Shown piece after piece: positions 25,892 through 34,344 of a stretch of DNA of 58,544 nucleotides. The notes under the pieces are model-generated. The model did not search any database. It had not been told where the DNA came from and saw only the letters and a program-made list of their open reading frames with translations. Positions within the stretch are counted from its first letter, which is position 1; each line of letters begins with the position of its first letter. Origin of the DNA: DASUXY01 sp035301985. Lineage in GTDB: Bacteria > Bacillota > Bacilli > Bacillales > Amphibacillaceae. Made by a program: the position numbers and the translations under genes. The stretch lies in contig DATGTE010000029.1 in NCBI GenBank assembly GCA_035301985.1, positions 1 to 58,544 on the forward strand, in the 5' to 3' direction.

Positions 25892-28561
25892 CTATTGCCA
25901 TTTTTCTAGTAAATAATCGGTATGAAATGTAAGTGTGTTATAGGCTTTGTTAGAAATCAATTCATTTTCCTGTTGATTGTCAAGTAATAATTGTAGGCTG
26001 TTTAAATGCTTACGGGCTTGATCCATTAACTCCTGATCTTTATAATGACCAATAGCCGTTACATGAGTCCATAACAATCGGGCTTCTTCGTCGTCTAAAA
26101 TCTCTCCTTCTTCTTCATACCTTTCAATTAATGTCTTCATCTCATGAATACTAGGTTCAGACAATCCAATTGCTGCACCTTCTCTTGTAGAATCTGCAGC
26201 CCCGAAATAGAGCTCCTTGTCGGGATCCAATAAAATACTATTCACATTACCGATTTCTTTAGGATCGGGCTCCCAAGCATGCCCCATTCGTTGAAGTTCC
26301 TCGCGAACGGGATCGGGTATACCATACTCCCAGCGGATATTCGGATACGTATTACTGTAAATACGTGGCTCCTCAATTGCATCTTTCAGTTCCATATCAT
26401 AACCAATCACATTGACTATGGTTTGCATCACTGAAGTAATAATCGTCATACCACCCGGGGAACCTACCGTCATAAATGGCTTATGATCCTTTAAAACGAT
26501 CGTCGGTGTCATACTACTTAACGGTCGTTTATTTGGTTGAACTTCATTGGCACCTCCAGGAATAGCATCAAAGTCTGTTAATTCATTATTTAACATAATC
26601 CCATATTCAGGTACCATAATCCCCGAACCAAATAATTGTTCAATGGTTGTCGTGTATGAAACAAGATTCCCCCATCGGTCGGCAACTGTAAAGTGAGTCG
26701 TTTCTCCTCCCACTCGATCTTCCGCTTGTTCGACCATATCGATCCCTTCACCTTCTTGATATTTCCAAGGGTCCCCAGGCTTTACAAAAGGATTCGCTTT
26801 TTCAAGGTCAATTGTACCTACACGTTCTTTTACATATTGCGGATGAAGTAGGCCATCTTTTGGAACATCAACATATTCTGGATCACCCATGTACGCTCCA
26901 CGATCTGCATAGGCAAGATGCATCCCTTCTACCATATAATGATATTTATCCACAGATTTTACATCATATTGTGTCAAATCAAGTTCTTCATACATTTGTA
27001 GTAATTGTAACATCGTTAAACCACCAGAACTGGGCGGAGGCATTGTTGCAATATCGTAATTATGATATTTTCCCCATACAGGTTCATCATAGGTCACATC
27101 ATACCGTTCAAGATCCTCTAGCGTCATGCTACCACCATATTGTTGGACTACTTGTGCCAATGCTTCACCGATTTCTCCCTCGTAAAATGCATCTGTCCCA
27201 TGATCACGAATAAGTTTAAATGTTTTAGCAAGATCTTCCTGAACAAGAAGATCCCCTTCTTGTAATGGTTTTCCATCAGAAAAGAAAACGTCTTTTGCTG
27301 CACTACGGGATAATTTATCTTCATTGTTAGCAATTGCATTGGCTAATACCCAATTCACCTCAACCCCTTCCTCTGCAAACTCAATGGCAGGCTCAATCAG
27401 TTCCTGTAAAGACATCGTCCCCCATTGATCAAGGGAGTCTTCTAAACCTTTTAACGTTCCGGGTACACCAACTGAAAGACCGCTCTGTACACGTTCAGAA
27501 AAAGGCATTACTGTACCAGCAATCGTTTCAATATCCCAATTATTAGGCTCATCGTCATTATCGTTCCACAAACGAACCTTTAACTCATCATCTTCCACAC
27601 GAAACCGTAACCATTGCCAGTCCGTAGTCCGCTCATGATCAATGGTCTGTAGAGTCGACGTTGTTGAGTCCTTCGACTGCATTAAACGAACCTTGTTTGT
27701 ATTCGTATTCACTTCAATCCCGTATCCATTTTGAGCGAAAGTACTTCCCAGACGGTAATCATCAGCACGCATCCATAATCTTAGTCGGCGATCGTCCCCA
27801 GGATCATCTGTTCGAAAACGCATGAGTAGTTCGCTATTTTCTAGTTCATCCACGTGAGGAATTGTCCGTCCATAAGACGTTCTATTATTTCCGAGTGGCG
27901 AACTAAACGTAATCCGGCCACCATCGGCATCTAAAGTAAAGGTTGTTCCTTGTTCATATAGATTAAATTTATCTGGATTCCATGGAGATCCATGTTCTCC
28001 TTTAAAATCATCATAGAAAACTGGCTCTGTAGAGGACGAATCATCGAGATCATAAATGCTCATTTCACCGATATGAAAGTGTCCACCTCCATCACGATTC
28101 AATTCGTTTGCTGCTACGAGCACCCTTCCTTCTCCCGTAACAATATTGCTTTGGTCAATAAACATATCCGGAGTCGCGCCACTAGGAGCACGTTCCCGAC
28201 TATTTATAATGGAAATGTCTTCTTCAGCAGCATCGTAATACATCATAAATCCGCCCCCACCGATTCCGGACATCATCGGCTCTACGACATTTAATGCGAG
28301 TTGGACAGCTACCGCTGCATCAACAGCATTCCCTCCTTGTCGCAACACGTCCGCTCCGACCTCTGAGGCCAATGGATGCGCTGACACCACCATCCCCCAT
28401 TCTCCTTCAGCCGTTTGTTCAGGTTGTATACCCGGGTTTTCAGGCTCATATCCTGTATGATCATCGGGATCAAGAGCGGCATTCCCTACTGGAACGAAAG
28501 CAGTGCAAATCAACAGTAACACAAGTAAAATCGATCGTATTTTATATATAGCACTTTTCAA
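25892..28561 (-). CDS. ggt: Secreted gamma-glutamyltransferase with internal beta-sandwich insert and C-terminal FIMAH-type module
   Basis: 889 residues against about 580 for ordinary GGT, an N-terminal-nucleophile enzyme that transfers or hydrolyses gamma-glutamyl groups and, in Bacillus, degrades poly-gamma-glutamate. Signal peptide at 1-29; GGT begins with WGMVVSAHPLAS and INSRERAP; the self-processing nucleophile is Thr621 in GGETTHFTV; SSGGLTMLQLLQ and the SPGGMTIITS oxyanion segment are present. Residues about 143-345 are an extra beta-rich, ConA/laminin-G-like domain placed within the large subunit, homologous to an insert in the D-aminoacylase encoded next door. Residues about 805-889 form the FIMAH-type tail. 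Starts 103 bases after the D-aminoacylase stop, probably co-transcribed. Confidence 0.92.
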   Translation of the reverse strand: MKSAIYKIRSILLVLLLICTAFVPVGNAALDPDDHTGYEPENPGIQPEQTAEGEWGMVVSAHPLASEVGADVLRQGGNAVDAAVAVQLALNVVEPMMSGIGGGGFMMYYDAAEEDISIINSRERAPSGATPDMFIDQSNIVTGEGRVLVAANELNRDGGGHFHIGEMSIYDLDDSSSTEPVFYDDFKGEHGSPWNPDKFNLYEQGTTFTLDADGGRITFSSPLGNNRTSYGRTIPHVDELENSELLMRFRTDDPGDDRRLRLWMRADDYRLGSTFAQNGYGIEVNTNTNKVRLMQSKDSTTSTLQTIDHERTTDWQWLRFRVEDDELKVRLWNDNDDEPNNWDIETIAGTVMPFSERVQSGLSVGVPGTLKGLEDSLDQWGTMSLQELIEPAIEFAEEGVEVNWVLANAIANNEDKLSRSAAKDVFFSDGKPLQEGDLLVQEDLAKTFKLIRDHGTDAFYEGEIGEALAQVVQQYGGSMTLEDLERYDVTYDEPVWGKYHNYDIATMPPPSSGGLTMLQLLQMYEELDLTQYDVKSVDKYHYMVEGMHLAYADRGAYMGDPEYVDVPKDGLLHPQYVKERVGTIDLEKANPFVKPGDPWKYQEGEGIDMVEQAEDRVGGETTHFTVADRWGNLVSYTTTIEQLFGSGIMVPEYGIMLNNELTDFDAIPGGANEVQPNKRPLSSMTPTIVLKDHKPFMTVGSPGGMTIITSVMQTIVNVIGYDMELKDAIEEPRIYSNTYPNIRWEYGIPDPVREELQRMGHAWEPDPKEIGNVNSILLDPDKELYFGAADSTREGAAIGLSEPSIHEMKTLIERYEEEGEILDDEEARLLWTHVTAIGHYKDQELMDQARKHLNSLQLLLDNQQENELISNKAYNTLTFHTDYLLEKWQ

Positions 28562-28664
28562 TGATCTTCGCCTCCTTTATTGTTTATTCTCCCTATTCTG
28601 TGTTTTATAGACACCTAGAAAGTTACATTTATTCGAGCGCCTTCATTTATCCCTTAACGAGTGA

Positions 28665-31517
28665 TTACCATTCTTCGATCAGTTGATCTGTATACGTTAA
28701 CAATTGTGTAAAGGCATCTTCTTTGATCCATTCCTTTTCCTTTTGAGCATTCAGCAAGGTTTTAAAGCCTGCCAAGTGTTTCAATGCTTTGTCTGTTTGT
28801 CCGTTCTTTTTATAGTGATCAACTGACTTTAGATGTGTTTTTAAGTGACGAGGAGCTTCATCATTTACGAACGCACCATCATCGTGGAAATGATCAACTA
28901 ACATCACCATATGCGCAGCGCTCATAGCAAGAAAACCCTTTATTTCATTCATTCCGTCAATTTTAATCGTTACCGTCGGTCGCTGATCTGTCACCAACGG
29001 TTCATTTTCATCAATGATTACTGAAAATGTTCTCTCATCGGAATCATTGATGATTCCACGACCAGTCAAGCTTGCCCAACCATCCGTTATTTGGATATTT
29101 CCGATGTTTTCTGATTGAAATTCGATATCATTTTTCGGATCAATCATATGAAAGAATCCCTCTATATCTTTAGCATCGGCATCTTGTTCAACAGATATTT
29201 CAATAAAAGGATCGGATTGATTCGTTGCCTCGTTCTTTAAAAATAATTCACCTCTTTCATCCAATTCAATCTTCTCCGAAGGGTTCATAGGACGACTTGG
29301 CATATTCGGCTCCCGCTTCAACGCTTGTCCCGCTTGTATTCCTGTCAGTTCGCCTTCACGAACAGCGAACTCACCATTCACAATGACATCGTCTATTCCT
29401 TCTGCATATTGTTTAGGGTTGTCAAACGTCGCATGATCCGTCACTGTATCAGGATCAAAAACCGTAATATCCGCTACCATCCCCTCTGCGATGAACCCGC
29501 GATCAACCATTCCAATCATTGTAGCAGGTAAACCCGTCATCTTCCGGATTGCTTCTTCCCAATCCAAATATTCTTCCTCACGAACATATTTACTAAGTGT
29601 TCGCGGTTGTGTTCCATATCGTCGCGGATGCGTTTGATCTGATGTCGTAGCCCCACCATCAGAAGCAATTGCGGTTGTCGGGTGTTGCATAATGCGCTTT
29701 AAGTCATCCTCATGCCCAAAATGATAGATTGTTCGCAAACTACCTTCCGTTTCAAGTATGCGCATCGTAGCCTCTCCTGGAGAAATATTTTCCCTTTCCT
29801 CCGGTGACATTTCATAAACAATGTGCCAATCTTCGGGCTCGGAATCTTCTTCATTCCAAAGTTGAACCATAATTTTCTGATCTTCTATACGAAGTCTCAG
29901 TGTATGCCAATCTTCTGTCGACAAATCCATAGTGACCGTATCTAAATTCGTAGACTTATTGTCTTCCCGCTTTCGTAATATGAATTGATCTGTGTTTAAA
30001 TTTAATTCAACTCCGTAACCATTCACCGGCATCGTACTTCCTGAACTAAATGAATCAGCATGCAGCCAAAATCGCAAACGTTGATTGCCCATCTCATCCA
30101 CGCGAAAACGAACCGTCAACTCTCCCTCATCGAAGATTTCCATCTGAGGCGTTATTCGACCATAGGAACTGCCATTACCTTGAAGGCGTTTATCAAGGAC
30201 AATTTGACCGGTATTATCTTGAATACTGTATGTTGCCCCAGCTGGATTTCTTGGCCATGTATCAAGACTGACAAAAGAAGTTTCATCCCACGGATCGCCA
30301 TCATTTCCCATAAAATCCTCATAAAAAATAGGTTCCCCATCAAGATTGTCAATCTGAATTTCATCAAAAGAAATCGTATTCACTTGATCATAATCAAAAT
30401 TAATGACACTTAACAAAGCGTGTCCAGCTTCACGATTTACTTGTGCCATATAATCTGCTAGTGTCATCCGCTTTGTTGGAAAATAGACATCCGCTTCACT
30501 TTCAACCCGACTATGCATAATGTCGATAATTTCCTGTTCAATGATTGGTCGGAGTTCTGGGTCAGCGAACCGCTTCAACATTTCAGATGTCCCTCCCTCT
30601 TCTGCCCAAGGGGGAACAATCGCTGTCAATCCTGTTTGACTGCGAAGATATGGATAAACATCTGCTGCCGCATACGTGCCACGATCAATCGCTTCTTCAA
30701 TTAATCTAACGGTTTCCGCTGACTTCCCCCAATTATCCGGTCCCATTACCTTCATGTGGGTAATCACAGGAACAAGTCCCGCTTCTTCCCCAATTTGAAT
30801 GGTCTCAGCAGTTGCTTCAACCACTTCATTATTCTCATTCCGAATGTGATGAGGGAAATTCGTTCGCCATTCGCGAGCAGCACTTACAACGTCAATAACT
30901 TCATCAGTATCCGCATAGTAGGCTGGTCGATAAAACAATCCCGCCGAAACCCCATATGCTCCATCCTCCATCGCTTGACGGACAAGAGAGCGCATCTCGT
31001 CAATTTCTTCAGAAGTTGCCCGACGATCTTCATGGCCGACGACTTCCTTCCAAATTGAATTGAAGCCAATATACGTCCCAATATTTATCGCCAGTCCATC
31101 GTCTTCTAAATCAAACCGTTTCGTAATATCTGTCGGTCCACCGCCATCTGGGCTTAAAATCTCCGTTGTCACTCCTTGAGTTAGTGAACTTTTCGCATCT
31201 TGGAGTGCTGTAAGTGACGCATGACTATGAAGATCAATAAATCCTGGCGTTATAAACTTACCCTCGACATCCACATCATTTGTAGCGGAATAATCATCTA
31301 ACTGCCCGATACGTGCAATCGAACCATTTTTTATTCCAAGATCCGCATCGTATCGCTTCTGTCCCGTTCCATCGATAATCGTGCCATTCCGTAAGATCAT
31401 ATCAAAATCTTCTCCCGCATCGTCCTCTGCCTGAACGAGTGGCAGTTGTACAATAGCTCCTATGACCATGACACAGCTTATCACGAGGATCGCACTTTTC
31501 CTTACCATGTTCGTCAT
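28665..31517 (-). CDS. Secreted N-acyl-D-amino-acid deacylase with internal beta-sandwich insert and C-terminal FIMAH-type module
   Basis: 950 residues against about 500 for D-aminoacylases of the amidohydrolase superfamily, which deacylate N-acyl-D-amino acids. Signal peptide at 1-30; barrel motifs are FIDLHSHASL (metal His97 and His99), VITHMKVMG and TAIASDGGA (catalytic Asp620). Between residues about 364 and 572 a beta-rich ConA/laminin-G-like domain interrupts the barrel; it is clearly homologous to the insert of the neighbouring GGT (shared FYEDF/FYDDF, RFR, NGYG, LWN positions). The barrel resumes after 573. A second beta region (about 740-855) and a FIMAH-type tail (about 865-950) follow. 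Export implies action on extracellular D-residues; the substrate is inferred only from family. Confidence 0.88.
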   Translation of the reverse strand: MTNMVRKSAILVISCVMVIGAIVQLPLVQAEDDAGEDFDMILRNGTIIDGTGQKRYDADLGIKNGSIARIGQLDDYSATNDVDVEGKFITPGFIDLHSHASLTALQDAKSSLTQGVTTEILSPDGGGPTDITKRFDLEDDGLAINIGTYIGFNSIWKEVVGHEDRRATSEEIDEMRSLVRQAMEDGAYGVSAGLFYRPAYYADTDEVIDVVSAAREWRTNFPHHIRNENNEVVEATAETIQIGEEAGLVPVITHMKVMGPDNWGKSAETVRLIEEAIDRGTYAAADVYPYLRSQTGLTAIVPPWAEEGGTSEMLKRFADPELRPIIEQEIIDIMHSRVESEADVYFPTKRMTLADYMAQVNREAGHALLSVINFDYDQVNTISFDEIQIDNLDGEPIFYEDFMGNDGDPWDETSFVSLDTWPRNPAGATYSIQDNTGQIVLDKRLQGNGSSYGRITPQMEIFDEGELTVRFRVDEMGNQRLRFWLHADSFSSGSTMPVNGYGVELNLNTDQFILRKREDNKSTNLDTVTMDLSTEDWHTLRLRIEDQKIMVQLWNEEDSEPEDWHIVYEMSPEERENISPGEATMRILETEGSLRTIYHFGHEDDLKRIMQHPTTAIASDGGATTSDQTHPRRYGTQPRTLSKYVREEEYLDWEEAIRKMTGLPATMIGMVDRGFIAEGMVADITVFDPDTVTDHATFDNPKQYAEGIDDVIVNGEFAVREGELTGIQAGQALKREPNMPSRPMNPSEKIELDERGELFLKNEATNQSDPFIEISVEQDADAKDIEGFFHMIDPKNDIEFQSENIGNIQITDGWASLTGRGIINDSDERTFSVIIDENEPLVTDQRPTVTIKIDGMNEIKGFLAMSAAHMVMLVDHFHDDGAFVNDEAPRHLKTHLKSVDHYKKNGQTDKALKHLAGFKTLLNAQKEKEWIKEDAFTQLLTYTDQLIEEW

Positions 31518-31869
31518 TTACTTCCTCCTCCGTTTATAAACTTGAAAACGCGCTATACACATGAACTGCTTGTCCGCTTCAAGTAACCTGATACATGTTT
31601 TAACGGATCCCCTTGATCGTAGAATAAATTGACCTCATAAAACGATACATGTAGTGAATTGTTAAAGCGACATCTCATCATTATTCATAAGGCTAGTAAA
31701 CATTCCACCTCCTCTCAATTGCGATATAAGAACACGCTTAAAGTGTATAATGAAAAGTTATTCTAGTTGGTTATAATAAGAAGTTATAAAATAGAGGTAA
31801 AAGTGAAGGTCATGATGAAATGTGAGAGTTTCATATGTGTGAGATTCATTTGATAAAAGCCGACCATAA
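31518..31869. other. Intergenic region between sipW and the D-aminoacylase
   Basis: 352 AT-rich bases. On the minus strand AATTGAGAGGAGG (31720-31708) precedes an ATG opening only a 12-codon frame; the same 13-mer occurs upstream of tasA. No terminator or other structure was recognised. Confidence 0.45.
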
Positions 31870-32424
31870 CTACTTACTCTTAGTTGCTATACCATTAATT
31901 TGTTTTAAAACGCGCCAAAACAGAGAGATTGAATATAAAACAAGTAATAATCCTGGAAGTATAATGAAGAGAAGAATTCCTTGTTGAGAACTTAAAAAAT
32001 GAACGACATAACCTACGTACGGAATCGTAAAGCCTGTATAAGTTCCAATTACATTTTGGTGGAGAACCGGTTCGGTATCGGGAGCATTGTTACGGTCCCC
32101 TTTTGTTATATAAAACTCACCTTCGTTTCCAACTTCAACAATACGGTGCGTAATGAGTTTGTTTTCCTTTGTAACATACGTAACAATATCTCCTTTTTTA
32201 TATTCAGTTATTTGCTCTTTTAATTTAATCGCTATGATTGAGCCTGTTTGTATGTCTGGCTCCATAGACCCAGACATAACCATTTTTAGTTGATAACCTA
32301 AAATGTCCAAGTCATTTCCCGATACCCTAAAAAATAAAACGATGCATAGCATGATGATCATAAAAACAAATAGTATATTTGTTAATAAATGATATAATCC
32401 TCTTATAAAATCTTTTATGTTCAT
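31870..32424 (-). CDS. sipW: Signal peptidase I, SipW type
   Basis: ER-type signal peptidase that processes TasA and TapA precursors in Bacillus. 184 residues: membrane segment at about 12-35, catalytic serine Ser53 in SGSMEP, and His93 in THRIVEV taking the place of the lysine of ordinary SPase I, which defines the SipW/ER class. GDI and KGDRNNAPD box-type motifs follow, and a C-terminal membrane segment (about 145-170). GAGGAAGTGG precedes the start, right after the TapA-like gene, matching the tapA-sipW order of B. subtilis. Confidence 0.95.
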   Translation of the reverse strand: MNIKDFIRGLYHLLTNILFVFMIIMLCIVLFFRVSGNDLDILGYQLKMVMSGSMEPDIQTGSIIAIKLKEQITEYKKGDIVTYVTKENKLITHRIVEVGNEGEFYITKGDRNNAPDTEPVLHQNVIGTYTGFTIPYVGYVVHFLSSQQGILLFIILPGLLLVLYSISLFWRVLKQINGIATKSK

Positions 32425-32465
32425 CTTTCCACTTCCTCTCGATGATTTATAGTTTGTCGAAATGA

Positions 32466-32586
32466 CTACAATTTTTTTAGTCCGAATAATGATTCGTTTT
32501 CATGATGATCCTTTTGTTTATGAATTACTTTTTGTGAACGATCTTGTTCGTTCTGATCTTTTTTGTGATTTTTATCGTTCGATGGA
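32466..32586 (-). other. Coding-like tail in the +1 frame after the TapA-like stop
   Basis: After the TapA-like frame closes at 32572, the next frame stays open to TAG at 32466 and encodes about 40 hydrophilic residues (NDKNHKKDQNEQD, VIHKQKDHHENESLFG) of the composition seen in TapA tails. Skipping one A of the run of eight (32587-32594) would join the two frames into a 125-residue protein ending 41 bases before sipW. Programmed slippage, a true frameshift or a sequencing error are all possible. Confidence 0.5.
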
Positions 32587-32844
32587 TTTTTTTTCGGTTG
32601 TTTGCAGACGTTTATTGTCTTCTCCCTCATGTGTTTCTTGTTTAGATTGCACTTCCCATGCTGAAGGTAGTTCGATCGTTCCTCGAACAGTTGAAGAATG
32701 ATGAAATGATAGAGATGTGGGAGATATGAATTGCATCGTGCAGACGATGAACATATAAAAAATGATCAACCATTTCCATCGTTTTTTCTTCCTCGTAGTA
32801 GAACACATGTCTTTCACAACACGACTCCGTTTATATTCACTCAT
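32572..32844 (-). CDS. TapA-like small membrane/secreted protein upstream of sipW
   Basis: 90 residues from the ATG at 32844, which follows GGAGGG; the frame is open to 32868. A basic N-terminus (MSEYKRSRVVKD, TTRKKKRWK), one hydrophobic segment (WLIIFYMFIVCTMQFI), then TSLSFHHSSTVRGTIELP, a layout that recalls the processing region of TapA (FSDDTSAAFHD in B. subtilis), then a charged tail. Position before sipW matches tapA, the anchor and assembly factor of TasA fibres. It is much shorter than TapA (253 residues), and its frame may be broken at a run of eight A. The TapA call rests mostly on position and layout. Confidence 0.6.
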   Translation of the reverse strand: MSEYKRSRVVKDMCSTTRKKKRWKWLIIFYMFIVCTMQFISPTSLSFHHSSTVRGTIELPSAWEVQSKQETHEGEDNKRLQTTEKKSIER

Positions 32845-32989
32845 TGTAATCCCTCCGTCTCTCCCCACTTACAAATTATTCGTATTTTCTATATTTTTAG
32901 TTTATTTACTAGATTATTATAGTCACTACTCAAGCGAAAGTTAAATAATAAAAAGTTATAAGTTTATAGTTTTTACTAATAAATCAAAT

Positions 32990-33019
32990 CAAAAACGCGA
33001 TGTAGCTCTCTACACCGCG
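32990..33019 (-). terminator. Terminator of the aromatic acid exporter-like gene
   Basis: CGCG-TGTAG pairs with CTACA-CGCG across one mismatch with a four-base loop; on the minus strand TTTTTGATTTG follows, 34 bases after the gene's stop. Confidence 0.7.
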
Positions 33020-33052
33020 CAACCTATTTCTCTACTTTGTAAATATTTACGA

Positions 33053-34099
33053 TTAAAATTTCTTTTCTTGTCGACGAATAAACCGATCTAATTTTTCGAG
33101 TTCGACCATCAATCTTACAATACTGCTGGCGACAGGAAAAATTTCAATCCATTTTTTCATTTCGGATTGTTGTAATTCATTAATTAAATCATTAATCGTT
33201 AAATTCATCGCTGTGAAACTTTCCTTTTGTAACTCTCTTTGAATGACGACTGTCCCTTCATACGTTAAAATGATATTTTCATGATATTCGACTACTTTAG
33301 CAACGAGTTTTTTGATTAAAAATGATTGATTAGGAGAAATTTTTTCGATCTTTTCTATTTTGTGTTCCATATTTTCAATTAACTCATACTCACGCTCTAT
33401 GACTCGGAGCATTTGCTTAAAGAGAACGATATCGCGCATAAAATTAAAACGATCGCGAATAAACATGCGTCCTTTTTCATCGATAATGATTTCTAAGTAA
33501 TCATTGATTTCTTTAATACTCTTTTTCAAAGCCTTTTTCTTCTTTTTTAGTTCTTTTACTTTCAACGTTTTATTCGGGATGACTCGCAGTAAAAAACTCG
33601 TTTGATCCATCGCATCCATAATCATTTGGTAAAGGATTTTTCGATGATTCGGTGGAAATACAAGAGCATTTACTAAAAATGCGGACGTTATTCCGATAAA
33701 AATGAGGAGCAACCGATCCATTAAATACATGAAATGAATCGTTTCTTCTCCGGAAAGCATGATAATGGCAATCGTCAAAATCGTGATATTAATGTTAACC
33801 GTTTTAACCCAGCCTAATCTAATATTTGCAGCAATCGCAATAATGACTGTGATCCCGATTGAAATGGGGTGTAATCCTAATGTATATGCACCGATTAAGG
33901 CAAATACAGTCCCTATTAAAGTAGACAAGGTCACTTCTTTAATATAATTAACGGAACGCATAATCGATGGTTGCATCGCGATGACTGCTGTAATCACCGC
34001 AACAATCCCTAACTCGATTTGCAAACTTTCCGTAATTAATATGGACAAAGCAACAGCTAACCCTGTTTTCATCATCCTTGGGCCAATATTAAAATTCAT
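33053..34099 (-). CDS. Aromatic acid exporter family (FUSC/ArAE-type) membrane protein
   Basis: 348 residues. The N-terminal half has about six membrane segments (MKTGLAVALSILITESLQIE, GIVAVITAVIAMQPS), characteristic of the ArAE_1/YqjA group of putative aromatic acid exporters. The C-terminal half is a long charged helical cytoplasmic domain (KELKKKKKALKKSIKEIND). The ATG at 34099 is chosen because AGGAGG lies eight bases before it; TTG 34117 overlaps that site. Divergent from sodA. Transport function is inferred from family only. Confidence 0.8.
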   Translation of the reverse strand: MNFNIGPRMMKTGLAVALSILITESLQIELGIVAVITAVIAMQPSIMRSVNYIKEVTLSTLIGTVFALIGAYTLGLHPISIGITVIIAIAANIRLGWVKTVNINITILTIAIIMLSGEETIHFMYLMDRLLLIFIGITSAFLVNALVFPPNHRKILYQMIMDAMDQTSFLLRVIPNKTLKVKELKKKKKALKKSIKEINDYLEIIIDEKGRMFIRDRFNFMRDIVLFKQMLRVIEREYELIENMEHKIEKIEKISPNQSFLIKKLVAKVVEYHENIILTYEGTVVIQRELQKESFTAMNLTINDLINELQQSEMKKWIEIFPVASSIVRLMVELEKLDRFIRRQEKKF

Positions 34100-34261
34100 T
34101 TCACAACCTCCTAGCAAAGCGTTAACGAACCGCTCTGCTATAACCCATTATTTAATAATAACATGACGGTCAACGATCCCAAAGCAGTATGTTCCAAAAA
34201 TATCATCATACATGTTTATGTATGCAGCTTTGGCCTTGTTCATGTATATTTTTAAAAAAGG

Positions 34262-34290
34262 TTGACTTCGTAAATTAAATAAGATATGTT
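34262..34290 (+). promoter_or_regulatory. Promoter of the superoxide dismutase gene
   Basis: TTGACT (34262-34267) and TATGTT (34285-34290) with 17 bases between, 40 bases before the ribosome site. Confidence 0.65.
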
Positions 34291-34344
34291 GTATATAGGC
34301 AACATTATTTGTCTAAGTGAAATAAATAGAAGGAGGTGATCATT

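Noticed and set aside
28294..28551. 85-codon and other frames antisense to ggt
   Set aside because: Shadows of a long, well-supported coding region on the other strand.
32462..32701. 79-codon plus-strand frame opposite the TapA-like gene
   Set aside because: Antisense shadow of the TapA-like gene and its downstream tail; residue composition is not protein-like.
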